DNA from: Pararhizobium_B sp963838155 | Lineage (GTDB): Bacteria > Pseudomonadota > Alphaproteobacteria > Rhizobiales > Rhizobiaceae | DNA length: 64,000 nt | Reading direction: 5' to 3' | NCBI GenBank assembly: GCA_963838155.1 | Contig: CAWIQE010000019.1 | Span: 186,001-250,000 of the forward strand | Shown here: in pieces, positions 1 to 8,416 of the stretch | Position numbering within the stretch: position 1 is the first letter of the stretch | How the letters are laid out: the number at the start of each line of letters is the position of its first letter | Made by a program: the position numbers and the translations under genes | The notes under the pieces: model-generated | The model's input: only the letters and a program-made list of their open reading frames with translations | Database searches by the model: none | Told to the model about the DNA's origin: nothing

Positions 1-111
1 TATGCTCGGCGAGATTGTCGCAACCATCGAGCCTTGTGCAACCGACTCGAGCTCGATGGCCGCCCCGATTCCGGACAAGCTACGCATGAACTCGTCACGA
101 GCGACACTCAT
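1..111 (-). CDS. Partial CDS, hypothetical, runs off the left edge
   Basis: An ATG at 111 on the minus strand opens a frame that stays open to the window edge (37 codons, beginning MSVARDEFMRSL). It starts 3 bases after the TAA of the DUF262 gene, in the arrangement TAAGGAATG, so the two are probably translationally coupled. Too little is visible to name a family. A partner protein or nuclease in a DUF262 defence-type operon is inference only. Confidence 0.45.
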   Translation of the reverse strand, partial: MSVARDEFMRSLSGIGAAIELESVAQGSMVATISPSI

Positions 112-114
112 TCC

Positions 115-1230
115 TTACGCCAAGCTGAGCAGCATGCTAGAGATTTCTTGAATGCGAAAACGTATCCGCGAAGGTGTATTTGTGCCCAATCGAACAGCTT
201 CCTCAAACTCAGGCTGATTAAACAGGTCTTTCGTCGCCTCGAGAACGTCTGATCGGCTTTTCGCTACGGCGGAAACCTGCTCATCTGTTAACATGGCTGC
301 CGCAATCATCTCCGCGTCATAAAGCCCCGCTAAAGCTTGCTGCCGCCATTTCTGCCCGTCCCACCGTTGGAAAGCATTTTCACCCCACAGGGTGGACGTG
401 CGTTGAATGGCCTTGTGGAAGGGGGCGACCAGCGCTGCGACCGCGTCTTCGTCAAGCCTGCTATTCTCGAGCATGAAGCTGTCCATAGACCTGGACAGGC
501 TGCCAGAAAAGTTGAGCCAGCTCCGGTTTAGCGTCAGGAACCGTAGGACGAATTCCGCATCCTGCATCTGTTGATACGCAGCGGATTTGGGGCCATCGAT
601 TTTTAGGGCAATCCTTAGAAGTTCGGTAGTCGCCGCCTCGTAAATCGCATCATTCAGCGGTCCTCTAAACGCAACATTCCTAATCTCTTGGTTGTTGAGC
701 CGAACTCCGCCGCGGTTGAGCCTGATGAAGACCTCGTATTTCAACCGAGGATGGGATTGCTTCAGAAGTGTAATAACGCGGAGATAGGGGCGAACTTTCA
801 AGGCATTTTGTAAGGTCTTAGGAAGTTCACGAAAGCGCGCACCGTTGAGTTCAGGAAATTCCTCAAGTCCTTTTAACGGAAAGGAGTTATTTAGGTAATC
901 GGACACTGCCGTAATGCGTTGTTTACCATCTATAATGGAATATATTCCGTATTCTTCCTCCGCTAGATAGATTGGAGGAACGGGAACATTGAGCAAGAAC
1001 GATTCTATCAATTCTGATTGTCGTTCAACCTCCCAACGCTCCCGTCGCTGATACTTTGGTGCCAGATCGATTATTTCGCTGTCTACCATGTCCTTCAAGC
1101 CCTGCAGGGAGAAGTCTGAGGTCTGTAGGACTAAATCGTTCTGTGATTGATCAAAACGACGCTCGATCTCAGCCACATTTCCAAGTGCCACAGAATCTTC
1201 CCACCTGATCGCCAGAACGCGCAGCACCAT
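115..1230 (-). CDS. DUF262 domain-containing protein
   Basis: About 371 residues. The N-terminal half carries the DUF262 signature: the motif FSLQGLKDMVDSEIIDLAPK, then YQRRERWEVERQSELIESF, and the nucleotide-binding-like loop IIDGKQRITAV, equivalent to the DGQQR motif of GmrS/ParB-like domains. No HNH domain is visible at the C terminus, so it resembles the GmrS-like half of a type IV restriction system or a regulatory NTPase. I prefer the ATG at 1230; a TTG at 1254 would add eight residues. Base composition is lower in GC than the core genes. The specific role is not known; anti-phage defence is inferred from the family and from the second DUF262 gene 0.8 kb away. Confidence 0.8.
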   Translation of the reverse strand: MVLRVLAIRWEDSVALGNVAEIERRFDQSQNDLVLQTSDFSLQGLKDMVDSEIIDLAPKYQRRERWEVERQSELIESFLLNVPVPPIYLAEEEYGIYSIIDGKQRITAVSDYLNNSFPLKGLEEFPELNGARFRELPKTLQNALKVRPYLRVITLLKQSHPRLKYEVFIRLNRGGVRLNNQEIRNVAFRGPLNDAIYEAATTELLRIALKIDGPKSAAYQQMQDAEFVLRFLTLNRSWLNFSGSLSRSMDSFMLENSRLDEDAVAALVAPFHKAIQRTSTLWGENAFQRWDGQKWRQQALAGLYDAEMIAAAMLTDEQVSAVAKSRSDVLEATKDLFNQPEFEEAVRLGTNTPSRIRFRIQEISSMLLSLA

Positions 1231-1997
1231 ATGGTAGCAATTCCGTATCGGCAAGGCAGCAAGCGCAAGCTGCAGACTGCGTTTCCATTGCCGCGAAATC
1301 GGCCTGAACGGCCATGGCCTTTCACGACCACTGATCGGGCGATCATTTCTTGGTGCAGGGACAGTCGGCGTCGGACCACTGGAAGGAAGTAGACCGCCTC
1401 GAGAGGAATTGGCGCATCCCGGTCTCTGTCAAGTTTTGGTGGCGTCAGAACCCATAGGTGCAGTGTCCCGGCAAGACAGGCGTTCTGCCGACCGCTCAAG
1501 CGTGACCGGCTGCGGGCCGACAGGGGGCGGCTCAAGTGGGAAGAAGATGAGCGCGCTCCGCTTCATATTGACGCGATCAAGGCCGTACGCTCTAAGCCAA
1601 GCCTGAGGCAGGCCATACAGGCCGCTAAGAAATGTGGGGTAAACCGTGGGGCTAGTGCCGACTGATCAACAAATTATTTGTAGAAACAATAAGTTGAACT
1701 GGAAGGTGGCGGAGGGGAGTCCGAGCTCCGAAGGTCAGAAGAGGTTTGCGGAGGGAGTCTCCTCCTGCTATGGGCTCAGGGACATTCCGCTTCAGCATCG
1801 CCTACCGATTTGATGAGCTTTGTATGTCTGTGGCCCGGCACACCGTCGGATATCGGCATGCGCGAAACGCAATCATTCGCGGGTCGGCTAAACCGTAGCG
1901 CGTGAGACTACCGCGAGAAGTTGCATTACCCGATCGAGTCAGAAACTTTACTAGGCGCTCCCGAGAAACATCCTAGGCCGGAAGAACGCAGCACCTG
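1231..1997. other. Gene-poor gap between divergent DUF262 genes
   Basis: No convincing gene. A plus-strand frame ending at the TGA at 1663-1665 reads ...KAVRSKPSLRQAIQAAKKCG..., which looks like the C-terminal tail of a decayed protein, but upstream the frame is broken and no family is recognisable. The rest (1666-1997) holds nothing I can identify apart from room for the promoters of the two diverging genes. Confidence 0.4.
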
Positions 1998-3785
1998 ATG
2001 CCCTACTCCTCTTCAACTGTAGCAAACGTTATAGACCGCTTGAACCGGACCTACTTTCTGCCTGCTATACAGCGTCCGTTCGTTTGGGGACCTGAGCAGC
2101 TGCTACAGCTCTTCGATTCTCTGATGAAGGGTTATCCTATCAACTCGTTTCTGTTTTGGGAAGTGGCACCGGAGAACAAGCTGAACTGGCAGATATACAA
2201 GTTTGCGGAGCACTTTCGCTATGGGGAAATTCATAACGAGATCGCCGAGCCCACGGGACGCGACATAACGCTCGTCCTTGATGGCCAGCAGCGGTTAACC
2301 TCGTTGCTTATCGGCTTGCGTGGGTCGTTTACCGTCAAGGCGAAAGGAAAACGCTGGGATAATCCGAGCGCTTGGCAACGCAAACGTCTCTACATCGATC
2401 TTTTGCTCGATCCCGAACTCATGCAGACCTCGGATGAAGCGCAAGAAGATGTCGAGCATCCCTTCGGATTCGAACTCTTCGAAAGCGCTCCGTCGTCTAA
2501 GCACGGGAAGCTGTGGTTCAAAGTGGGCGACATCCTAGACCACGAGGAGCCTGAATTGCTATGTAAGTTGAAGGATAGCTTATTAAAGTTACTTCCTTCC
2601 AAAAGCACTTGGGTGCAAAAGGAGATTGCATCCCGGAATCTGGACCGTATCCATACGATGATCTGGAAGGACGAGATAATAAGCTACTATACGGAGCTAA
2701 AGCAGGATTACGATCGGGTCCTCGGCATATTCGTTCGAGCGAATGACGCGGGGACGAAACTTTCGAAGTCGGACCTTATGCTATCGATGGTTTCGTCAAA
2801 ATGGACAGATATTTCCGCACGCGAAGAGATTTATAATTTTGTAGATACGATCAACGGCCGACTAGATCGAAAAAATGACGTGAACAAGGACTTTATTATG
2901 AAGGCTTGTCTCGTGCTCTCGGATCTCAATCACGTCTACAAGGTTAACAATTTTACAAATCACAACCTCGCAGTGATGAGGAAGAACTGGCCAGAGATCA
3001 AGAAGGCCATTCGTCGGACGTTTCTCCTAATAAATAGGTTCGGGATCGACCGCGAGAATCTCACCAGTCTCAACGCACTGCTGCCAATCGCCTACTATCT
3101 TTATCGGATCAATACAGACCTTATCGAAGGTTCCACTGAATTCCACGTTCTGAATGCGGAACGCGTTCGTCGTTGGCTTATCGCGTCCCTGCTCAACAGG
3201 GTTTTCGGTGGCAGTTCAGATTCGACGATCGCCGCCTCTCGCGCCACGATCGCGGAATCGCTCAAGTCCGGGCGCGATTTTCCTCTGCAACTTCTCCATA
3301 CAAATCTTTCACGGCAGATCAAGCGACCATCCACTCTGAGCGGTGAAGCGATAGATTCAGCAATGGGAATCCGTTATGGGCAGAAGCTCACTTTCCTGAT
3401 TCTGTCGCTCTTGTACGATGATCAAAGCTGGGGAGCTACGCCGCATCAGATCGATCACATTTTTCCGCAGTCGAGATTGACACGGAAAGCACTTATGGGA
3501 CTTAACATACCGTACTCGCGGGTTGAAGGATTGCTCGACTATGCAAACCGGATCGGCAACCTGCAGCTTCTATCTTCGCGCGAGAACGTTGAGAAAAGCA
3601 ATCAGAGCTTTGAGGACTGGATTCTGACTCGGAGTCCATCCTTTCTTCAACGGCACCACATTCCGACTGACGAATGCTTGTGGTCCTTTTTAATGCTACC
3701 TGACTTCGTGGAGAAGCGTGAGCTACTCATTCGGAAGCGCCTTTGCCAGTTGCAACTTGATCCGACCACCGCTTTTGCCGGATAA
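1998..3785 (+). CDS. DUF262 and DUF1524 (HNH) protein, GmrSD-like
   Basis: 595 residues. The N-terminal DUF262 domain starts at once (FLPAIQRPFVWGPEQLLQLF, then LVLDGQQRLTSLLIG near residue 95). The C-terminal quarter holds a DUF1524-type HNH nuclease motif: QIDHIFPQSRL near residue 490, followed by NRIGNLQLL and ENVEKSNQ. This is the single-chain GmrSD architecture; E. coli CT GmrSD is a type IV enzyme cutting glucosylated-hydroxymethylcytosine DNA. By family this one is a candidate NTP-dependent nuclease against modified phage DNA, though its substrate cannot be read from the sequence. The next gene starts 34 bases downstream. Confidence 0.85.
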   Translation: MPYSSSTVANVIDRLNRTYFLPAIQRPFVWGPEQLLQLFDSLMKGYPINSFLFWEVAPENKLNWQIYKFAEHFRYGEIHNEIAEPTGRDITLVLDGQQRLTSLLIGLRGSFTVKAKGKRWDNPSAWQRKRLYIDLLLDPELMQTSDEAQEDVEHPFGFELFESAPSSKHGKLWFKVGDILDHEEPELLCKLKDSLLKLLPSKSTWVQKEIASRNLDRIHTMIWKDEIISYYTELKQDYDRVLGIFVRANDAGTKLSKSDLMLSMVSSKWTDISAREEIYNFVDTINGRLDRKNDVNKDFIMKACLVLSDLNHVYKVNNFTNHNLAVMRKNWPEIKKAIRRTFLLINRFGIDRENLTSLNALLPIAYYLYRINTDLIEGSTEFHVLNAERVRRWLIASLLNRVFGGSSDSTIAASRATIAESLKSGRDFPLQLLHTNLSRQIKRPSTLSGEAIDSAMGIRYGQKLTFLILSLLYDDQSWGATPHQIDHIFPQSRLTRKALMGLNIPYSRVEGLLDYANRIGNLQLLSSRENVEKSNQSFEDWILTRSPSFLQRHHIPTDECLWSFLMLPDFVEKRELLIRKRLCQLQLDPTTAFAG

Positions 3786-3819
3786 AGCCGTCCGAAGAAG
3801 CCGATTCGCGGAGATAGTT

Positions 3820-4206
3820 TTGACCACCCTGGACGAAAAGATGCGCCGAATCGCTGAAGAGCGAGATCGGCTGGCGCGCGAAGAAGTCGCGATGCGTGAC
3901 GAGGCATTGGCCGAGCTTACGAGGATCAGCGATGAGATCCTGGCTCTTGAGGAAAGGAAGGAGCAACTGGAAAGTTTCCTGGGCATCGACGAAAATGTTC
4001 AACGCGCCGCGCATGGCCAAATTCAACAGCTGTGTATAGGTGTTCTGTCTCAGCATCCCTCGGGGCTAAGTTCTGGCCAAGTCCGAGAATGCCTCGAGGT
4101 AGAGAATCCTGGAATGAAGCTATCTTCGGTGCCTGCCACTCTTAGCCGCATGCTTTCTGTTGGTAAGGTCCAAAGAGACCAGTCTGGTCGATACACCTTG
4201 GCTTGA
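3820..4206 (+). CDS. Coiled-coil and winged-helix hypothetical protein
   Basis: About 128 residues from a TTG at 3820 preceded by GGAG with 6-base spacing; an ATG at 3841 is the alternative. Residues 1-55 are highly charged (MRRIAEERDRLAREEVAMRD) and predict a coiled coil. The C-terminal 60 residues read like a winged helix: LSSGQVRECLEVE, then LSRMLSVGKVQRDQSGRYTL, where the last segment is the beta-wing. It follows the GmrSD-like gene closely on the same strand and could be its regulator or DNA-binding partner. I recognise no named family. Confidence 0.6.
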   Translation: MTTLDEKMRRIAEERDRLAREEVAMRDEALAELTRISDEILALEERKEQLESFLGIDENVQRAAHGQIQQLCIGVLSQHPSGLSSGQVRECLEVENPGMKLSSVPATLSRMLSVGKVQRDQSGRYTLA

Positions 4207-4608
4207 TGCTGCAGCCGTAACGGGAAGAATGACCGCTTTGGGGTCGCTTTGCTGGTAGTTTCCCGATAACGGAACGACGCCGAGGCTTGCATTTTTCAAA
4301 CGTTGGCATATTTGTTGGTATCAGCGTTCATCGATTATCTTTATCTTTTATTTTTCAACAAACTGAAATCTTTTTTAGGTGCCTCTTCTGGCACCATTTC
4401 CTTCTCCCTACCCACCTGGCGTTTCCTCGCCGACAATGGCCGTGGCTTTCCTTGGCGTGCGTGTCTGCCGCCTCCGCCCCCGCCGGTCGGCCATGGGTCC
4501 GCATCGGGAGGTCCTCGATTAACATTTAATGGTGATAGCTTCCGATCAATCTGGTAAGCGGACCGCCGAAGGGGCTGGACACCATCAAGAACGCGATCGG
4601 GGAAATGC
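4207..4608. other. AT-richer gap before the stressosome operon
   Basis: About 400 bases without a credible gene. The stretch 4290-4380 is AT-rich and probably holds the promoter of the rsbR operon. A GGAAC and a CGTT are present near 4269-4303, but their spacing (25 bases) does not fit an EcfG-type promoter. Confidence 0.4.
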
Positions 4609-5484
4609 ATGAGTTCCAAGACTGTTGAACTGGCCAGGGTGCTGAAGTCGGAGTTCGAGGAGATCTTGGCCAGTTGGCTGAAGGTCCAGACGGACGAGGG
4701 CATCAAGCGGACCGACGTCATCTCGGCGGATGAGACGGCCTCGCAGAGCCGGGCCCTGCTCGCAGCCTTCGCGCGGGCATCTGAGGAGGGGGCGACCGAC
4801 GCCGACTTCGATTTCGCCAATCCCTCCTGGGACCCGGTGCGGGACGTCCTCGGCGACGTCTCCAAGAGCCGGACCGAACGCGGCGTCTCGCCGACCGAGA
4901 TGGCCTGGTTCGTCGCCTCCCTGAAGCAGGCGCTTTTCACGACGTTGCGGACGGCGCTCGCGAGCGACCCGAATACGCTCGTCGACCAGGTCGGCGACGT
5001 CACGCGCATCGTCGACCAGTTCGCGCTCTACGCCTTCGACGCCTACGTCCAGGAGCGCGAGGCCATCATCGAGCGGCAGCAGTCGGAGATGACCGAGGTC
5101 TCCGCCCCCGTCGTCAAGCTCTGGGAGCGGATCGTCACGGTTCCGCTGCTCGGAACGCTCGATTCCTTCCGGGCGCAGACGGTCATGGAGAACCTCCTGC
5201 AGGCGATCCTGGAGCGCGAGGCGGAGGTGGCGATCATCGACATCACCGGCGTTTCGACCGTCGACACCATGGTCGCCCAGCACCTGTTGAGGACCGCGGC
5301 GGCCGTCCGCCTGATGGGCGCGGAATGCGTGATTTCCGGCATCAGCCCGAAGATCGCCCAGACGATCGTCCATCTCGGCGTCGAGTTGCCCAACGTCGTC
5401 ACGCGGTCGGACCTGCAAAGCGGGCTCGCCTATGCCTTCGAGCGCATCGGCCTGCATGTCAGCGAGCACGGCCGCCATGGTTGA
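4609..5484 (+). CDS. rsbR: RsbR-type stressosome scaffold (STAS protein)
   Basis: 291 residues. Residues 1-165 form an all-helical N-terminal sensor of the RsbRD type (starts MSSKTVELARVLKSEFEEIL); residues about 170-280 form a STAS domain with DITGVSTVDTMVAQHLL, where the VDTMVAQH threonine corresponds to the conserved phosphorylation position of Bacillus RsbR proteins. RsbR paralogues and RsbS build the stressosome, which sequesters RsbT until stress. The start has GGGGA six bases upstream. The gene overlaps rsbS by 8 bases, so the operon is tightly coupled. The N-terminal domain shows no heme or flavin motif that would name the signal. Confidence 0.9.
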   Translation: MSSKTVELARVLKSEFEEILASWLKVQTDEGIKRTDVISADETASQSRALLAAFARASEEGATDADFDFANPSWDPVRDVLGDVSKSRTERGVSPTEMAWFVASLKQALFTTLRTALASDPNTLVDQVGDVTRIVDQFALYAFDAYVQEREAIIERQQSEMTEVSAPVVKLWERIVTVPLLGTLDSFRAQTVMENLLQAILEREAEVAIIDITGVSTVDTMVAQHLLRTAAAVRLMGAECVISGISPKIAQTIVHLGVELPNVVTRSDLQSGLAYAFERIGLHVSEHGRHG

Positions 5485-5863
5485 GCTCGCCGACTTTCCC
5501 TCCTCGCCGATCGTCACGATCACCGGCTGCGTCATCGTCGCCATCCGCGACGACCTCGACGATTCCGCCGTGCTCGCGCTCCAGAACCAGCTGGTCGAGG
5601 AAATCGCCCACAAGAACGCGCATGGCGTGATCATCGACATCTCGGCGCTCGAGATCGTCGACACCTTCACCGGACGCATGCTCGCCGCCATGGCCGAGAT
5701 GTCGCGCGTCCTCAACGCCCGCACGATCCTCGTCGGCATGCGGCCGGCCGTCGCCATGACGCTGGTCGAACTCGGCATGACGCTCGGCACGATCGAAACC
5801 GCCCTCAATGCCGACCGCGCGATGATGATGATCTCCGAGAAGCGGCAGCCAACGACGTTGTGA
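5477..5863 (+). CDS. rsbS: RsbS-type STAS antagonist
   Basis: 128 residues starting MVELADFPSSPIVTITG, nearly all STAS domain. It is the small scaffold partner of RsbR and the substrate of RsbT. The phosphorylation loop reads ALEIVDTFTGRML, so a threonine stands where Bacillus RsbS has its regulatory serine (Ser59). The ATG at 5477 overlaps the rsbR stop by 8 bases, and the rsbS stop overlaps the rsbT start by 4 bases (GTGA). Confidence 0.9.
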   Translation: MVELADFPSSPIVTITGCVIVAIRDDLDDSAVLALQNQLVEEIAHKNAHGVIIDISALEIVDTFTGRMLAAMAEMSRVLNARTILVGMRPAVAMTLVELGMTLGTIETALNADRAMMMISEKRQPTTL

Positions 5864-6264
5864 GCACCGAGGAGTGGACCGTCTCGCTGCGCAAGGCCGC
5901 CGATGTCGCGCTGGCCCGCAGGGCCGCGATGGAGGCGATGGAAGCGCTCGGCGCGACCGCCATCAAGCGGACGAAATTCGTGACGGCGGTCTCGGAGATC
6001 GCCCGCAACGCCATCGTGCACGCCGGGGCTGGCGTCGTGATCATCAAGGTCGTACGCTCGCCCTCCCGCGCCCGCGTGGTCGCGGAGTGCCGGGACCGAG
6101 GCCCCGGGATTCCCGACGTCGAACGGGCGCTGACGGACGGGTTCACGACGGCGCGCGGCATGGGAGTCGGGCTCGGCGGGGCGCGCCGGCTCGTCGACCG
6201 TTTCGAGCTCCTGACGGAAGTCGGCAAGGGGACCACGGTGATCATGGAGGTTTCGGGACGTTGA
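5860..6264 (+). CDS. rsbT: RsbT-type serine/threonine kinase
   Basis: 134 residues with the GHKL-type ATPase fold of anti-sigma kinases: KFVTAVSEIARNAIVHAG (N box), CRDRGPGIPD (G1), GMGVGLGGARRLVD (G2) and GKGTTV. RsbT phosphorylates RsbS and RsbR, is released from the stressosome and then activates a downstream partner; in Bacillus that is the phosphatase RsbU. No rsbU is present here; the two following genes, each with an RsbT-like ATPase domain of its own, are the likely output. The start is GTG within a 4-base overlap with rsbS. Confidence 0.9.
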   Translation: MSTEEWTVSLRKAADVALARRAAMEAMEALGATAIKRTKFVTAVSEIARNAIVHAGAGVVIIKVVRSPSRARVVAECRDRGPGIPDVERALTDGFTTARGMGVGLGGARRLVDRFELLTEVGKGTTVIMEVSGR

Positions 6265-7262
6265 TTGCCCAGGACATCGCCGAACCCAGCCAGATCGCGG
6301 CCGCCCGCCGCCATGCCCTGCAGCTCGCCCGCGACGCCGGCCTCGACGCCGAGGCGCTCGACCGGGTCGCCCTCGTCGTCACCGAGGCCGGAACCAACCT
6401 TCTGCGGCACGCCCGGGCGGGCAAGATCCTCGTCGTCGATACCACCGAGCCGGGCGGCCCCCCGCGCGTGAGCGTCGTCGCGGTCGATTCGGGTCCGGGC
6501 ATCGCCTCGGTCGAACGGGCCATGGAAGACGGGTTCTCGACCGCGACCGGCGGCCGCGCGGGCATCGGCACCGGGCTCGGCGCGATCAGGCGGCAGTCGG
6601 ACCGTCTCGACATCTATTCCGACGCGGACGGCACGGTGCTCAACGCCACCATCGCGGTGCGGCCGGCCGCCGACGTCCGCGCCGCCACGCTCGCCGGCGT
6701 CATCGTGCCGAAGCCTGGCTTCGACGTCGGCGGCGACGCCTGGGCCCATCGCCGCGCCGGCGAGACCGACATCGTCATGCTGATCGACGTGCTCGGCCAC
6801 GGGCCGAATGCCGACGCCGAGGCGCGCAAGGCGACGGAGGAGTTCGCGGCGGCGCCGATCGAGACGGCGGAGGACGCCGAAGCCGCCGTCTCGCAGGCGC
6901 TCGCCGCCAAGCGCGGTGCGGCCGTCCTGATCGTGTCCGCCGGGCCGGCCGGGCAGCCGCTGAGGGCCGTCGGCCTCGGGAACGTGCGCGGCGAGATCGT
7001 CGTCAGGGACGAGCGGCACGGCATCCCCTCCGCTCCCGGCATCGCCGGCGCCTCGACCCGACGGCCGCTGCCGACGGAGCACGACTGGCCGGCCGGGGCG
7101 ACGCTGATCCTCACCACCGACGGCCTGAAGACCACGCAGCGCTCGCCCGAGCCGGCCGCACTGCTGCATCGCGACGCCCTCACCATCGCCGCGGCCATCT
7201 ACCAGCGCCGGCGGCGGGACACCGACGACGCGGGCGTCGTCGTCCTGAAGGCCCGGCAATGA
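6261..7262 (+). CDS. HATPase plus PP2C (SpoIIE/RsbX-like) phosphatase
   Basis: 333 residues from a TTG at 6261 in a TTGA overlap with rsbT. Residues 1-130 form a second RsbT/RsbW-like ATPase domain (VVTEAGTNLLRHARAG, VDSGPGIASVERAM, GIGTGLGAIRRQSD). Residues about 140-333 form a PP2C/SpoIIE-type phosphatase: FDVGGDAW supplies the first metal aspartate, IDVLGHG is the second motif, followed by GLGNVRGE and LILTTDGL. It most likely resets the stressosome by dephosphorylating RsbR/RsbS, as RsbX does, but the fused ATPase domain is not part of classical RsbX. Confidence 0.8.
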   Translation: MIAQDIAEPSQIAAARRHALQLARDAGLDAEALDRVALVVTEAGTNLLRHARAGKILVVDTTEPGGPPRVSVVAVDSGPGIASVERAMEDGFSTATGGRAGIGTGLGAIRRQSDRLDIYSDADGTVLNATIAVRPAADVRAATLAGVIVPKPGFDVGGDAWAHRRAGETDIVMLIDVLGHGPNADAEARKATEEFAAAPIETAEDAEAAVSQALAAKRGAAVLIVSAGPAGQPLRAVGLGNVRGEIVVRDERHGIPSAPGIAGASTRRPLPTEHDWPAGATLILTTDGLKTTQRSPEPAALLHRDALTIAAAIYQRRRRDTDDAGVVVLKARQ

Positions 7263-8416
7263 GCGCCGTCGTCACCTCCGTCCGCATCGAGAACGACACG
7301 GACGTCGCCCATGTGCGACGGGCCGCGCGGATCGTGTCCAAGAGCGCCGAGGCGAAGCCGCGCGACCAGGCGCGCTTCGCCACCGCCGTCTCCGAAATCG
7401 CCCGGAACGCGCTGCAATACGCCAGGAACGGCGTCGCCGAATTCTCCTTCGCGGAGTCCGATTCGGGCATCCTGCTCGTCGCCGTGGTCAGCGACGAGGG
7501 ACCGGGCATCGACCATGCCCTCCCCGGGCCGAAGCCGGGCAGCGCGGCCCCGAACGGCACGGGCCTCGGCATCGCCGGATCCCGCAAGCTCGTCGACGAG
7601 TTCAAGCTGTCCAGCGGTTCGGGCGGCACGATCGCGACGCTCGGGCTGAGGCTCGACGCGCCGCCCGGACGCACCGTCTCGCATTACGCGCGCTCGGCGA
7701 AGGAGGCGCTCGGCGTGTCGGTGCAGTTCAGCCCCATGGAGGAACTCGCCGAGCAGAACCGGTCTCTGCGCGAAGCGTTCGCCCAGCAGGAGTTCCTGAT
7801 GCGCGAGCTTCACCACCGCACGAAGAACAACCTCGCTTTGATCGGGTCGCTCGCGACGCTCCAGGCGCGCAACGTCAAGTCGAAGGAAGCCAAGGAGGCG
7901 CTCGAGACCCTGTCGAACCGCATCCGGGCGTTTTCCTCGGCGCATTCCTACCTGCACCGCGCCGACGACGTCACGAGGATCGACCTGAAGGAGCATCTCG
8001 ACCAGCTCGTCTCGATGCTGAGGAACGCATTCGCGCAGGACAACATCGTCATCGTCGCCGACATCGAGCCGGTGATGATCGACGCCTCCCATGCGCTGGA
8101 ACTCGGGCTGATCGTCAACGAGCTGATCACCAACGCCGCCAAGCATGCCTGCCCGCCCGGCGGAGACCCCTGCACCATCCGCGTCGACGTCACGACGGCG
8201 GGCGACCGGCTCCGGCTCTCCGTCTCCGACAACGGTCCCGGCCTGAAGGACGCCGCGACGGTGCTGCGGAATTCGAATTCGCTGGGCTGGCGCGTCGTGG
8301 AGGGGAGCGCGCGCAAGCTCGACGGCAGCGTTTCGATCGACGGCACGTCGGGGCTCTCCGTCAGCGTGGAACTCGTCCTGGAGCCGGACCCGTCGATCTC
8401 GGCCGAGGCCGATTAG
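7259..8416 (+). CDS. RsbT-like HATPase fused to HisKA_2 sensor kinase
   Basis: 385 residues; the ATG overlaps the previous stop (ATGA). Residues 1-135 are an RsbT/RsbW-like ATPase (ATAVSEIARNALQYARNG, VSDEGPGID, GTGLGIAGSRKLVDEF). Residues about 165-255 are a HisKA_2 dimerisation and phosphoacceptor domain, LMRELHHRTKNNLALIGSLA, with the phospho-histidine in ELHHR. Residues about 260-380 are a second HATPase (LGLIVNELITNAAKHA, VSDNGPGLKD). HisKA_2/HWE kinases feed the PhyR-NepR-EcfG general stress response of Alphaproteobacteria, so this protein could join the stressosome to that pathway. Its TAG stop is the first base triplet of a palindromic repeat. Confidence 0.85.
   Translation: MSAVVTSVRIENDTDVAHVRRAARIVSKSAEAKPRDQARFATAVSEIARNALQYARNGVAEFSFAESDSGILLVAVVSDEGPGIDHALPGPKPGSAAPNGTGLGIAGSRKLVDEFKLSSGSGGTIATLGLRLDAPPGRTVSHYARSAKEALGVSVQFSPMEELAEQNRSLREAFAQQEFLMRELHHRTKNNLALIGSLATLQARNVKSKEAKEALETLSNRIRAFSSAHSYLHRADDVTRIDLKEHLDQLVSMLRNAFAQDNIVIVADIEPVMIDASHALELGLIVNELITNAAKHACPPGGDPCTIRVDVTTAGDRLRLSVSDNGPGLKDAATVLRNSNSLGWRVVEGSARKLDGSVSIDGTSGLSVSVELVLEPDPSISAEAD

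Noticed and set aside
1131..1535. Minus-strand frame of 134 codons upstream of the DUF262 gene
   Set aside because: Arginine- and cysteine-rich translation, no ribosome binding site, overlaps the start of the DUF262 gene; treated as spacer.
4269..4303. EcfG-type promoter (GGAAC ... CGTT) ahead of rsbR
   Set aside because: Spacing is 25 bases instead of the 16-17 expected for that sigma factor.
5874..6260. N-terminal extension of the HATPase-PP2C phosphatase
   Set aside because: The extension lies inside rsbT in another frame and has no family similarity; the TTG at 6261 gives a standard 4-base overlap.
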